Source: Neocallimastix lanati (nom. inval.) | Taxonomy: Eukaryota > Neocallimastigomycota > Neocallimastigomycetes > Neocallimastigales > Neocallimastigaceae | NCBI GenBank assembly: GCA_016946835.1 | Contig: JACVTC010000094.1 | Coordinates: 232,001-296,000, forward strand | Direction of reading: 5' to 3' | Length of the DNA: 64,000 nucleotides | Shown here: positions 45,330 through 58,054 of the stretch, in pieces | Layout of the letters: each line of letters begins with the position of its first letter | How positions within the stretch are numbered: position 1 is the first letter of the stretch | The notes under the pieces: generated by a model | What the model saw: the letters and a program-made list of their open reading frames with translations, nothing else | Databases searched by the model: none | What the model was told of the DNA's origin: nothing | Program-made: the position numbers and the translations under genes

Positions 45330-45984
45330 TGATATAAAACAAATATGTGTAGTAACATATTTGTATATTTAATAATAATTATTAAATATTAAATTTATAT
45401 CTTTTCTTAATAATAATTTTTATAATATATTATTAATTATTTATTTTTATATTATAATTACTATTATAATATATATTAAATTATATATTATTATATAATA
45501 TATTGAATTATTTATTTATTTTATAATATATTAAATTATATATTTATTTCATATTTATATATTATTATATTAGAATATAATAATATCCTTATATTTAACT
45601 CTTTAATAGAACTTAAATAATCTTATTTTATATTATATTACATAATATATTATTATATATATTATTTTATATTTATTTTATATTACACATTATTTTATTT
45701 TATATTATTATATAATATATTATATTTCAATATATAGTATACATTTATTTTTAAATATTTATATTATATTCTTATATATGTAATTTCATATTATATATTT
45801 AAATGTATTTTATATTATTTAATTTAATAATTTTAAAATGTAATTTCCTAATAATAACCAATTTCTAAGATGATAATGTTTAGAAGGGGTTTTTTTTAAT
45901 TATTTTAGGAATAAGTAATAATAAAATCAATAAAATATAACTATACTACTAAAAATTAATAGCACATAAAAGTCCCGTATATCA
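45330..45984 (+). repeat. 3' LTR of Gypsy-1
   Basis: Pairs with 37853-38505, with about ten small differences by eye. It is preceded by the purine-rich GCGAGGGCAATTT. Confidence 0.95.
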
Positions 45985-46350
45985 TATCTTATATCACGTT
46001 ATTTTTAGATCATTTTATAAATCCTATGATAATTAATCAAGTGATTAATTAATTTATTTTATGTAATTATTAATAAAATAATTTATTAATAATTAAGGTT
46101 TTTATTTCCATTTCATATCATTCGTCCCTTCTTTAGTTACAACTATGGTATAGTTGTATAGTTGAATTTTATTATATTTTTAAGTATTTTTTTTTATTTA
46201 CTGAGTTAAATATTTAAATTTGAATATATTAAAAATTAATTACATATTAAAAATTAATTACTGAATATAAAAATTTTTTTTTTTTTTTTTAATTAAATGA
46301 CAATAATAATTTTTTTTTATATATTTTAATAATTCTTTTGCTTATAACAA

Positions 46351-46740
46351 TTATAATTTTTTTTTTCGATATTTATAATTTCTTATTATCCATATTGTTT
46401 TTAATTTAGTGTTTAGATTTTTAATATCAATAATTTTAAGGTTAAAAATATTATTGTCATTAATATTGGCTTTATTGTTTTTCATAAATTGCTTTTTATT
46501 ATTGTTATTTTCAAAATTATTTCTGCCACAAATTTTAATAATTTTATTCTTATTATTAATTTTATTGTTTGTCAAATTAGGCTTTTTATTGTCTTTATTA
46601 ATTTTAATTTTAATATTTTTAATTTCATTGTTATTAAATTTTTCATTATTACATTTATTAACTTTATCAACTCCGATATTATGCTTTTCGTTGTTCTTTT
46701 CGTTATTCTTTGAAATATTATGGTGAGTATTATTAAAATT
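46351..46740 (-). pseudogene. Gypsy-B gag, Asn/Lys-rich C-terminal region
   Basis: The minus strand codes NNTHHNISKNNEKNNEKHN...NKINNKNKIIK, very rich in Asn and Lys, like the gag tails of the other Gypsy elements here. The plus-strand frames across it are shadows. Confidence 0.5.
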
Positions 46741-47068
46741 ATCCATAAAGAAAATTTTTACTTTCCTCTGGAATGAATGAGGAAATTGTAGTACATATAT
46801 CAGATAATGATATATTTTGTAATTCTGATTCATAGAACTTAATTAGCATTTCTAAGGAATTCTCATCCTCGAAGCCTTTTATTTCCATTATTCCTTTTTT
46901 TCTAATTAATCTTAGAATATTAACCAATTCTTTAACTTCAAAGTCTTCCTTATTTGGATAAATCTCAGCTATAATTTTCTTCAAATATTTTTGAAATATT
47001 TTTTCTTCATTATAATAAGTGTTGATTTGGTTATAGGGAGTTATCCTTCTCCCTGAATTATTATTCAT
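46739..47068 (-). pseudogene. Gypsy-B gag-like N-terminal ORF
   Basis: The 109-residue minus-strand frame starts MNNNSGRRITPYNQINTYYN soon after the primer site. It continues with a helical, charged region (KYLKKIIAEIYPNKEDFEVKELVNILRLIRKKG). Its position suggests a gag start, but I could not match it by motif to Gypsy-1 gag. No pol follows, in keeping with a non-autonomous copy. Confidence 0.5.
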
Positions 47069-47421
47069 ATTATATATATATAATTATATATATATATATA
47101 TATTTTTTTTTATTTTTAATTCAAATATAAAAATAACATAATTATTAATTTATAAAATTACTATTATTATTGGAAAATAAAATAGTAATTAATAAAAAAA
47201 TAATTTTTTTTTAATAAATATAAATATATATTAAAATATATTTATATATATAATACTATTTAATTTAGTAAAAAAAATTTTTATTTTTTATAAAATTAAT
47301 TTTTAAATTTTGAAATATTAAGAAAATTAGAAATCATATTTTTATTATAAAATTTTTATTATAAATTTTTTTTTAAAATAATTATTAGAAATAATTATAT
47401 TCTTCTCCTCCTCTAAGAGAA
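47069..47421 (-). other. Gypsy-B leader
   Basis: A/T-rich leader between primer site and gag. It is closely similar to 57690-58050 of the plus-strand Gypsy-B copy, including the GAGGAGGAGAAGAATATAAT stretch. Confidence 0.7.
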
Positions 47422-47436
47422 CCGATATCTCCACCA
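47422..47436 (-). promoter_or_regulatory. Gypsy-B primer-binding site (minus strand)
   Basis: On the minus strand TGGTGGAGATATCGG follows the 5' LTR after three bases. It is identical to the Gypsy-1 site over 15 bases. Confidence 0.75.
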
Positions 47437-47439
47437 AAA

Positions 47440-48145
47440 TGATAAAGTACGCCTATAGGTTCAAGTTCTCTTGTTGGGAAAAGTTTTATTTAAATAGTTA
47501 TTTAATTATAAAATATATTTATTTATTATTTAAAAATTATTATAAAATTAATTGATACATGAATTTAATTATTATTCGAAAATATAAAATAATAATAAAA
47601 TAAAATTGGCATAAAACTTTACTGCAAAGAATAATTATAAAGAATTATTCTTGTTTTTATATTTGAAATTTATAATAAACTATTTAATTAATTCTTTTAG
47701 AATAACTATTAAGTATTTAAAGTATTTAATATAAAAGTATAAAATAAAATATAAAATATTAAAATAAAATATTCATAAAAATAATAATAAAAATATAAAT
47801 TTATTATAATTAATAAAATATAAAATATTAATATAAAATAATAATTATTAAAAATAATTAAAAATATAATAAAATAAAATATTTAAAATGAAATAAAATA
47901 AAATTTAATTCATTTATAAATTATTTATATAACATAAAATTTAAGTCATAAATTTTATGTTTACATTAATTTTATGTATTTTATAGAATTTATGTTGTTA
48001 CATAAATTTATCTTATATCACGTTATTTTTTAGATCATTTTATAAATCCTATGATAATTAATCAAGTGATTAATTAATTTATTTTATGTAATTATTAATA
48101 AAATAATTTATTAATAATTAAGGTTTTTATTTCCATTTAATATCA
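47440..48145 (-). repeat. 5' LTR of the minus-strand Gypsy-B element
   Basis: On the plus strand TGATAAAGTACGCC...TTTAATATCA, 706 bp. Used as the reference for the family (4227-7088, 48259-48820 and 56968-57668). Confidence 0.9.
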
Positions 48146-48258
48146 ATATTTTATGAAAAAAAATGTATCAACTATATATTTTATTATATATTATTTAATT
48201 ATAATAATATAATATTTTCAAAAGTAATAATTTTTAAATTAAAAATTAAACATTCTAT

Positions 48259-48820
48259 TGATATACAACTCAAATGTTCGATGTACTTTTGTTGGGATTT
48301 ATTTATTAAATTTATTAATTTATTATTTATTTATTTATTTAATTTTATATAAAAACTACATATAATTATAAAGAATATTTAACAACTTTCTTATACTTTT
48401 AATTACAAACTAACTTAACATAATATAACTTTTAATCTTAACTTTTACTTAACAACGACGACTACAGCTCAGCTATTCTCTTAATTCAGAGAAATGCTTT
48501 ATTTTTATGTTATTTAGTTATAATTAACTATTTAATTAATTGTTCCTGTGATTAGAATAAACTATTAATAATTATTATTTAAGGAAATATTTAATAACTA
48601 TATAAATATAAATATAAAATGATAAGAATATAATTAAAACATTGATTTATGCTATAAAATTTATTATTAAATAAATATATAATTAATATATAAAATCAAG
48701 CCACATATTGAAATTGTTGTAAAATCATTAGATTTAAATTTGATTTATGACATTAATTTATGTTTGAATAATAAAACTAATTTTATATTAATTAAGGTTT
48801 GAATATTTCATTTTATATCA
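48259..48820 (-). repeat. Diverged solo LTR of Gypsy-B type
   Basis: Starts TGATATACAACTC, includes TTTGTTGGGA like the family, and ends AATTAAGGTTTG...TTTTATATCA. It is flanked by the exact 4-bp repeat CTAT (48255-48258 and 48821-48824). Clearly older than the other copies. Confidence 0.75.
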
Positions 48821-48824
48821 CTAT

Positions 48825-49757
48825 TTAATATATTTTATAAGCTTATATATATAATTTTAATAAATACCTTAGAAACTTCAATAAAATTTGTTTCAAAATT
48901 GAAATTCAAATTAATGTACCAAAAATTAAAAAACCATATTTAAATTTAAGTAAATAAAATAATTAAATAAACAAATTAAAAAATTAAGGGTTATGGTTTA
49001 TTTATTTTATATAAAATTACATTTAAGGGAATTTTAAATATCCATCTTGGTCCAGTTGGTTAGGTTTTCACATGTTTTTGAGCATGATGAGGTAAATGAA
49101 TTGGCTCACGAATATAATTTCTGATAAATTATATTCTATAAATAGAAATAAATAATATACAATTAATATATTTTATTTGTTTATGTTTATCTTATGTAAA
49201 AACATATTATTGGCGAAATCATTAAAATAAATTAAAATCAAAAATTTAAATAACATTATGATATATTATTAGAAATAATGTGTAATATAATTAATAAATA
49301 TTTAATAAATTATAAATAAATATAAAATAAATTTAAGAGTAAATAAATCTTGTTATAAAAAATAAATTTATGTATATTGTGGCGTATCTCATTTAATGAT
49401 ATACATCATATGAATCGATTTATAATTATTATAGATAAAAATATAAATTTATAATTGTAAATAACATAGGAGAATTCTTTAAAATAAATTTAATAAATAA
49501 AGAGCATTTAATAATATAAAAAGAAAATAAAAATTTTAATTTTTAATAAATTATTATTATATTTAAATTTTTTTTTATATAAATAAATAATTAAAATTAA
49601 AAATATTTTATTTTATAATATCATGATTTAATATATATATTTGATAATAGAAAATAAAAAATAAAAAAAAAAAAATAAAAAAATAAAATAAATTATTTTC
49701 ATATTCATTTATATTTATTACTGTAATTTTTTATTATATTAATATTTATATTGAAAA
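48825..49757. other. Gene-free A+T-rich stretch
   Basis: No frame. Contains GTGGCGTA at 49379-49386 and a short tRNA-A-box-like stretch near 49050. The left end of the MULE2 relic should lie here but was not identified. Confidence 0.45.
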
Positions 49758-51214
49758 TTTGGATGGAGGGAAATCCAAAAATTGATAAGTGAAACAAATC
49801 GAGGAAAAGAGCAAATAATTATAGACAGAAAGTTTAAATATAATTTTTCAAAATTAAAAAATGATAACACGAAAATATATAGATGTACTGAATATAAAGC
49901 ATTAAATAAATGTTAAGTTTTTATTATTTTAAATGATAATAAAGAGGTTTTAAATTATGAATCTTCACATAATCATCTTGGTAATGAAATTAATAAATCA
50001 AACATAAAATTAAAGATGAAATAAAAAGTTTGATTCCTGATAAAAAATCGAAACGTATATTTGATAAAATTTCTCAAGAAATAGGATATTTATGTCCAAT
50101 TAAAACCCAAATAACAAGATATAAAAATATACAATTATTTCCTAATATAAAAACATGAGGTTTTTAATGAATCTGAATATTATAAAACAGTAAGAGGTGA
50201 ATGCTTTATGATATTCAAAAATTCTAATATAATAATTTTTCAATCACCATTCCAAGCAAAATTATTTATGGAGAATAAACATATATTTGATGATGGTACA
50301 TTTTTAATAGCTCCAACTAATAGTTATCAAGTATTCATTACCAGAACTTGTTACAGAATTATTGTTTTTATACTACTTCCATGTCAATATTAAAAAACAA
50401 AGAACAAATAACAAGATATAAAAATTATTTCAATTATTTCCTAATATAAAAACATTTGAAGTTCCTAATGAATCTATTATAAAACAATAAGAGGTGAAAC
50501 TTATGAAATATTATTTAATGAAATATAATGCAAATATTAATTTCTCAGAAAAAATTTTCATTGTAATTTTGAAAAAGGAATATCTAATGCAGTGGAAAAT
50601 ATTTTTCCCAATATAAATATTAAATATTCTATTTGGCATTATAAAAGAATATTAATGACAAAAAAAAAATAAATTATGTTACAAGTGAAAGATCATAATA
50701 TTGTAAATACTTATTATAAAGCCATTTCTAATTTATGTTTTATTAATAATACATACCTGATATTTTTAATAAAATTAAAATTACATACGAGATATGAATC
50801 TACCTGTTCCTAATTTTTGAATTTTTTTAGATTATTTTGAGAAAACATTTCTAAATATCTATAATATATAATATTGGAATTATTACAATATTGACCACAT
50901 AGCAAATAATGCTTCAGAATCTTAACAGTTATTTAAAAAATTTATTTGTAAAAAAACCTTCATTTTATAAATTAATATATACAATATAATTTGAAGAATC
51001 CATATCTCACTATGAATACCAAATAAAAATTAGAGGAATTTGGAGAAAAAAGAGAAGAATATCAGAAAGGGTTGATGAAATTAATATTTTAGTTGAATAT
51101 TATAAAAATATAGAAGCAGAATTAAAAAATATTGGATGTTGTAAAAATGATATCATCGAAAATTGGTTTAATTGTTTAGTTAGATTAAATAATAAAATCA
51201 TTAATTTTAATTAA
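49758..51214 (+). mobile_element. MULE2 relic (FLYWCH/MULE transposase)
   Basis: The FLYWCH finger is readable at about 49790-49980 (RGKEQIIIDRKFKYNF, YRCTEYKALNKC, SSHNHLG). Core pieces follow: FMIFKNSNIIIFQSPFQAKLFM and FDDGTFLIAPTNSYQVFITR (50208-50350), FEKGISNA and IWHYKRIL near 50570-50650, NNASES near 50905, and a Lys-rich tail ending about 51214. An internal segment (about 50100-50160) is partly repeated at about 50410-50470. Several stops, frameshifts and small deletions are present. No terminal repeats or target duplication were found. Confidence 0.85.
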
Positions 51215-52140
51215 ACCAAATAAAAATAATTATTAAAATCCTTTCAAAATCATAATTACAATTAATTGATAATTAGATTTTTTTATTTAATAAGAAATTC
51301 AATATTGAAATTTTTTTAATATTTATTGATAGGGTTAGCTTAAAAAATTTAAAAAAAATTTATTTATAAATTTATTTTAAATATTTTTGCTATTTATTAA
51401 ATATTATTAAATAAAAATATAATAAAAGATATCTTTATTATTATATATTAGTATTATAAAATATTAAAAATATGAATGTATTGCATTTCGCCTTATTTTT
51501 ATTTTATATAGTAGTGAATAAATAAATAAATAAAAAATTTTTATAAAATAAACCAACTATTAAATTATTATATGTTTTAAAAATATATTTATTTTATATT
51601 TCATATTTTAATAAATATTTCAAATATATTTTTTAAATATTTATGATATTTATGTATTATGATAAAAATACAATACTTATAAAGGGAAATAATTAATATT
51701 TTAAATTATTTCTATCAGGCACTCTAAAAAAAACTTTACTATTTGTAAAAATAGTGAATTCTTTATGTTAGTTTATTTATTTGTAAAAGTATAAAATAAA
51801 TATCTAAAATAATTTATTTAGTATTTAATAGAAATTTATGTTTAAAAATGCTATTGTTAATATTAGTATTACTTAAAAAAAAGGTTTAATTTAATATTTA
51901 TAATTAAATTTGCGAATAATCTTTCCATATCAAGTTAAATATAATGCTCCTGAGTAAAAAAGATTTTTGTATAATATAAATTTTAATTAAATATTACATA
52001 AAAGAATATTAAATAGGAAATAATAATTTTAAAATGTATATTTAAAAATAAAATAAAAAAATATAGAATGTAATAATATAGAAGTACAAGTATATAAAAT
52101 AAAATAAAATATAATAAAATAAATTAATAAATATGGGAAT
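51215..52140. other. Gene-free A+T-rich stretch
   Basis: TATTGCATTTCGCC at about 51478 resembles the MULE1 terminal core but in left-end orientation, with no matching right end seen. Otherwise nothing. Confidence 0.45.
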
Positions 52141-52149
52141 GATAATAAA

Positions 52150-53880
52150 AGTACAAGTATTAATATAAATAAAATTTTAGTTTTGTTTATTTCACTATCT
52201 ATACCTGTTAAAAGTATATCATCAACGTATACACCTATTATACAGACAATATTATTATTTGTGTCCCTTTTAATATATATATAGGGATCACTTACTAATC
52301 TTTTAAAATTTATTTTCAATAATTTATTATTTAATTCATCGTTTCAAGTATTACCAGATTGTTTAAGTCTGTAAAATGTTTTATTCAATTTCCATATGTA
52401 TTTATTATGTCTTTATGACCTTCTGGTGGATATATATTTTCTCTTTTAATTTCACATTTAAGTATACTGTTTTTATGTCCAATTGGTGTATTTTAAAATT
52501 ATTCTGGACGCCAAGTGCTGTGAGAAACATTAACGATTTTTGTCTTAATGTGGGAGAGAAGGTTTTATTGAAGTCTATTCCTTCCTTTTGTGTATAACCT
52601 CAAGCGACAACTCTTGCTTTTCTTTTTTCAATAGTGCCGTCGAGTTTAAGATTATATTTGAATATTATTCTAGGGGTGATTATATTTATCCCCTCTTTAA
52701 TATTCTATATTTTATTTATTCATAAGCATTTAACTTTTCTAAACTATTAAATTCATTATTAAGAGCTTCCAACCATAGCTCTTTATCTTTTTTAATATAT
52801 ACATCTTTATAATCTTTGGATTCATTTAATTCTAATATACTCTTAAATGCGAAATTTTATCATAATTTAATTTGTATTCATTTGAACTATTCTTTTCATT
52901 TACTTCTAGTTTACCTTTTAATTTTCTTTTTCATTTTACTGTTTAATATTTTATAGTTTTGTTTTGGTTTATTACCATGTTTCTCTTCTATTTCAATGTC
53001 CGATATTCCATTTTCTTCATTAGTATTTTTATTATATTATTTTCCTTGTTTTTCTTTTAAATTTTTGAATTATTTTTGTTAATAATTGAATTGTTTGAAT
53101 TATCATTTGTGTTTATATTTAAATTTGAATTTATGTTTTTTATGTTTGAACGAAATTTATCATTTTGTTTATTTTCTATATTTCATCTTAATTTTTATAA
53201 TAATATTTTATATTGTAATTGATAATTTGACTTGGTAAATTATTTATGGATTGTTTATTTACGATTTTATTATTTAAATTTATATTATTATTTAATTTTT
53301 CATTATCATTATTTGCTTGAATAATTTTATTTTTACCTATTAATTTTTCTTTATTAATATATTTCCTTTCTTTGTTGTTCTGAATATTTATATTTTGGTC
53401 AATTACTTTTATTTAATTGTTTATCTTTTTATTTATTTGATTGTTTACATTCTTAGAATTAAAATTTGAAATGTAATCATTAAATTTATTATTTACATTT
53501 AGTTCATTTATTGTAGTCAGTTCTTCTTCTTCCTGTTTATTATTTTGACTTCCGTTGTTTTCTTCCGTTTTGTTTTTAATTCCTATTTTAAATCCCGAGA
53601 TTTCCTTTTGTTTATTTGTTGATTCTTTATCTTTAGCTATATTATTTACATTTAAGTTATTTAAAATCATACTTTCTTTTTTATCTACATTCATCTTGTT
53701 TTGTTTACTTACGGCTTCGTCTTGTATTACCTTACTTCCTGTTTTCTTATTTATATATTCTTCCTCTTTATTGTTATTTAAATCGTCTTCCTTTTTATTT
53801 TCATTTTCAGTAATTGTAAGGAGTTCTAATAGAAACAGATTACAAAATATGACACTTAAATCAAAAAATAACACGTAATA
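52150..53880 (-). mobile_element. Copia relic, minus strand (linker and RT)
   Basis: On the minus strand, a Lys/Asn/Glu-rich linker (53874-53413 open, continuing to about 52900) is followed by RT. RT pieces include DKELWLEALNNEFNSLEKLNAYE, KYNLKLDGTIEKRKARVVA, SLMFLTALGVQNNFKIHQLDIKTVYLNVKLKEKIYI and VCIIGVYVDDILLTG (52250-52190). RNase H is missing at the downstream end. Several breaks. Confidence 0.8.
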
Positions 53881-55779
53881 AAAAATTCTCTTTTTTAATA
53901 AAATAATATTTATTAATTAAAAAAATAAATCTCTTATTGTTATTAACTATTTTATAGTCAATAACTAATACATTAATTTAAATAATGAAATTTACATGTA
54001 TATACATTTTTTCATGATTACATTATAATATATCATTCCTATTTGATTTACATATATTACTATTTATTAATAAACAAAATATTTATTAATAATTTTATTA
54101 AATTAACTAAAACTAAACAATAATTAATTCAATAAACCTTCAACTTATTTACAATAATAATTGAATTCAAAAAGAACTTATTTATTATTTATTTATTATT
54201 TAAATATTATTAATACTAATGTTTATATATTTACAATTCAAAACTATTTTTATAAACTATTTAAACTAATTTTAACTATTTAAAACTATTCCAAAATTAA
54301 TTTTGAGGTATTTTAAACTAACTAAACTGAATTAACTTACTTAAATTATTTAAATTAAATTTATTATCCAAAATTATTTAAATAATAATTTATCCTTTAT
54401 TAAAAGTTTACATAAATTTATAATTATTTTCATATATGTAAATCATAAATTTATGTAATTTTATTACATTAATTATTTTATAATTAATTATTAAAGATTT
54501 TATTAAATCTTTACGATAAATTGTTATTTAAAATTAAATAATTACATTCATTTGGAAAATAATTATTATTTTTTTTTTAATATAATTATGATGATCAAAA
54601 TTTCTGAAATTCCTCATGTGGGAATTTAATGTAAGGATTTAAAATAAAAGGATTATAATAATAAAGTGGGTTTGAATTATTGTATTGGTTATTATAATCG
54701 AAAAAATTTTTATTGTGATCATATAAAATTTTATTGGGATCATATATTAATTTATTTGAATCAAAATTTTATAAATTATTTGGATACAAATTATAATAAT
54801 TAAAGTTGTTATTATCATTTTCATTTGAAATAGCATTTGAGGGAACTTCAAAAGGAACCTTTATAATTTTATTATTATTATGATCATCATAATTATTATA
54901 ATGATAATATAAATAATATTTATATTATCATTATTATTATTGTTGTTATTGTCATCATTGTTATCACCATTACTATTGTTATAGGGATAATAATGACAAT
55001 TATTATAATAATAATAAGAGTAATTATGAAAATCTATTCTATTATTATCGTTATCTGTAAAGATATCTTTATATCTTTAACAAATTTATGTAATACATTA
55101 TTACATTTATTTATGTATGATATTTTTGCCACGATAATAAAATTATGTAATTTACATTAATTTATGAATTAAAACATATTTTAATAAATTTATGTAAACG
55201 AAAAATCATACATCAAATTTACGTACATGAATTAAATACTTTAAATAATTACTTCTCCTTAAATTAATAATTGAAATTTAAAATTATAAATTAAAACTTA
55301 AATTATTTAAATTTATATTTATTAAATATGAAATTAAATAATTTAGTCACAAAAAATTCGCCAAATCTGTTATTGTTAAATTTTTTATTTATTTAAATAG
55401 TATAGTTTAATATTATTAATAGTTGTTAGTTTAATTTTAAATTAGTTAAAATATTTAAATAGTTATAATAAAAAATAGTTAATTAAAAAATTATACTATA
55501 ATTAGTTTAGTTTAAATATTTTATTATTTTATAAAATTAATTATTATTAATATTTAAATTGAATATATGTAATTTAAATTAATTTAATATATTAAAATAT
55601 AATTAAGAAAAAATATAAATATTGTAAATTTTCTTTAATTGAAAGAACGTAATTGCTATTTTAATGATTTAATAGTTCATAACATAATAAGAACTATTTA
55701 ATAAAAGATTTTTTATAAAACAATTATTTTTAATAAAAGAATTTATTTTATAATTGAGTGTTTTGTATTATTATAATCT
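53881..55779 (-). other. Probable insertion inside the minus-strand Copia relic
   Basis: It separates linker/RT (52150-53880) from integrase (55780-56460), which would be adjacent in one Copia element. It includes an Asn/Tyr-rich minus-strand gag-like stretch (about 54560-55080) and an old LTR-like tract (about 55380-55779, similar to 10150-10480). Boundaries and target repeats were not resolved. Confidence 0.4.
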
Positions 55780-56460
55780 GTTTTGATATAAAACTCTATA
55801 TATTATCGTTGTCATTGGTAAGGTCTTCAATTTCTGGAATAGAAGAAGTGGCCTTTGTACATTCAGGGATTTCTTCAAAAAATTCAACAGCTTTAGCTAA
55901 TATTAATTTATTGTTTATTTTGTCGTATATTCAAAATGCCGTTGGGTTAATTCCATACCTTATGAAAATCCAATGATGTGTAGAATTTTCAAAATTTTTT
56001 CTATATTGTTAGTTACATAAAAGAATACTTGACAACCAAAAACTTTTAATTTGTTGTAATCAATCTTTTTTCTTTCATATAAAATTTCATAAAGTATTTT
56101 ATTATTAATACCTCTATGTGGAAGTCTGTTATGAATACAATTTTCCGTTTTTATGGCATCTTCCCAGAATCTGTAATTTAAAAGAGTGTCACGTAAAAGT
56201 GCCCTTGCAGAATGAATAAGTATTTGTTGAAAATTTTCTGCCTTTCCATTTTGTTGTGGGCTTTTTGGGATATTAAATAATTGTATAATTCCATTCTTTA
56301 CTCAAAAGTCATCAAATTGGTAGTTATAAAATTCGGTTCCTCTGTCTGATTTTATATATTATATTTTTTTATTAAATATACTTTTAACTTTATTGTACCA
56401 TTTTAAAAAGGTACAAAAGACCTACCCATATCTGGAATAGTCATTGATTATACTGAAGAA
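55780..56460 (-). pseudogene. Copia integrase relic, minus strand
   Basis: The minus strand reads IKSDRGTEFYNYQFDDF, then IPKSPQQNGKAENFQQILIHSARALL (acidic third position), NRLPHRGINNKILYEILYERKKIDYNKLKVFGCQVFFYV, and the C-terminal INNKLILAKAVEFFEEIPE. It covers the core end and C-terminal region. Broken. It probably belongs with 52150-53880. Confidence 0.8.
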
Positions 56461-56967
56461 ATATTTACTACCATATAATGATTCATCAGAATATTAAACT
56501 TTTAAAATAATTAATCAATATAAAGTTTTATCTAAAACCATTTAGTTTTTTCTTTTTATTATTAATTATTTAATAATTTTATTTATATATAGTGTTTTTC
56601 AAATAAATAAATAACCCCTTCTGGATTATAAATATTTCTTTTATTAAAAAATTATTATTAATTTAAGATTTTATAAAATACTGCTCAAGTACTTAAAAGG
56701 TGTAAAATAATCAATTTAATTAATTGATTATTTTACAATTATATGGATATTATTTTTTATTTTCTTTAATAATTATATTTTAATTTTAATTATTATATTT
56801 TAAATTATTAATACTTATTTTTATATATATAAATATAAAATTATTAATTATATGTATTTTAAAAAATTATAAAACGTTTGGAACGTATGATAAAAATATT
56901 TTATTTTTTTAAAGCTTTAATTCCAATGAGTATTTATTATTATATAATGTATTTAAAAATAATGTAT
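56461..56967. other. A+T-rich stretch with a 15-bp inverted repeat
   Basis: GTAAAATAATCAATT at 56702 meets its complement ending at 56736 with about five bases between. A few decayed minus-strand integrase codons may extend to about 56660. No gene. Confidence 0.5.
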
Positions 56968-57668
56968 TGATATAAAACGCAAATAAAAACTTTAATTATT
57001 AATAAATTATTTTATTAATAATTACATAAAAATAAATTAATAAGTCATTTGCAAATTCGTGACATAAATAAAACGTAATCGAAAATAACGTGATAAAATT
57101 AAAATTAAATAAAGACATAAAATTATGCAAGAGCATAAAAATTAATGTAAACATAAAATTTATGACATAAATTTTATGTTTACACTAATTTTTATGTTAA
57201 AATTGAAATAATTTATAAATTTCTTTTTATTATTTCTATAATTTTTATATCGATATTTTATTTTATTATATTTTTAATTATTTTTAATAATTATTATTTT
57301 TTTATTAATATTCTATTATTATTATTATTTCATGAATATTTTATTTTAATATTTTATATTTTATTTTATACTTTATATTAAATACTTTAAATACTTAATA
57401 GTTATTCTAAAAGAATTAATTAATTAAATAGTTTATTATGAATTACAAAATATAAAAGCAAGAATAATTCTTTATAATTATTCTTTGCACAGTTTTATGT
57501 CAAATATTTTTTATAATTCTTTTATATTTTCGAGATAATAATTAAATATATGTATTAATTAATTTTACAATTATTTTTAAATAATAAATAAATAAAATTT
57601 ATAATTAAATAACAACTTATATAAAACTTCTCTCTACAAGTGAACTTGAACCTAGGCGTACTTTATCA
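56968..57668 (+). repeat. 5' LTR of the plus-strand Gypsy-B element
   Basis: TGATATAAAACGCAAAT...GGCGTACTTTATCA, 701 bp. It is the reverse complement of the 47440-48145 LTR with moderate divergence. Confidence 0.9.
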
Positions 57669-57671
57669 TTT

Positions 57672-57686
57672 TGGTGGAGATATCGG
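57672..57686 (+). promoter_or_regulatory. Gypsy-B primer-binding site
   Basis: TGGTGGAGATATCGG, three bases after the LTR, identical to the other two sites. Confidence 0.75.
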
Positions 57687-58054
57687 TTCTCTTAGAGGAG
57701 GAGAAGAATATAATTATTTTCAATAATTATTTTAAAAAAAAATTATAATAAGAATTTTATAATAAAAATATAATTCTAATTTTCTTAAAAACACATATTT
57801 CAAAAATTTAAAAATTAATTTTAAAAATTAATTTTATAAAATTTTTTTTATTTCATTAAATAGTATTTTATATATAAATATATTTTTATATATCTTTATA
57901 TAATTTTATAACAAAATTGATTAAATCGTATTATATATATAAATATATTGTAATATATATTTATATAATTTTATTAAAAGAGTTGATTATATCTTATTAT
58001 ATATATAAATATATTTTAATATATATTTATATTTATTAAAAAAAAATTTTTTTT

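Larger units (their letters stand above)
37853..45984 (+). mobile_element. Gypsy-1, nearly whole Ty3/Gypsy retrotransposon
   Basis: LTRs 37853-38505 (653 bp) and 45330-45984 (655 bp) are roughly 98-99 % identical by eye, so the insertion is young. The 4-bp repeat TATC flanks it (37849-37852 and 45985-45988), and it lies inside the 3' LTR of Gypsy-B. Order: primer site 38511, gag from 38877 (with a solo LTR inside it at 39228-39935), zinc-knuckle region to about 40710, then pol with protease, RT, RNase H and integrase (40906-44990), then the purine-rich GCGAGGGCAA before the 3' LTR. It looks almost complete, with the gag interruption and about a handful of other breaks. Confidence 0.95.
37280..48145 (-). 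mobile_element. Gypsy-B element, minus strand, 3' LTR split by Gypsy-1
   Basis: 5' LTR (right side) 47440-48145. 3' LTR in two pieces, 45989-46120 and 37280-37852. Interior 46121-47439. The outer ends carry the 4-bp repeat ATAT (37276-37279 and 48146-48149). A primer-binding site lies beside the 5' LTR, and the minus-strand purine tract AAAGAAGGGACGAA lies beside the 3' LTR. The interior holds only gag-like and Asn-rich sequence, so it is an internally reduced, non-autonomous copy. Without the inserted Gypsy-1 both LTRs are about 705 bp. Confidence 0.85.

Noticed and set aside
46409-46726. Plus-strand Leu/Phe/Ile-rich frame resembling a membrane protein
   Set aside because: It is the antisense shadow of the Asn/Lys-rich minus-strand gag tail; AAT/AAA codons read backwards give Ile, Leu and Phe.
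49040-49120. Possible tRNA or tRNA-derived SINE (TGGTCCAGTTGGTTAGG resembles an A box)
   Set aside because: No convincing B box, anticodon arm or acceptor stem could be folded around it, so it is not annotated as an RNA gene.
51470-51495. MULE-like terminal repeat core (GCATTTCG)
   Set aside because: Orientation is that of a left end and no matching right end was found downstream; it cannot be assigned to MULE2 with confidence.
53555-53878. Plus-strand hydrophobic frame
   Set aside because: Shadow of the minus-strand Copia linker (53413-53874).
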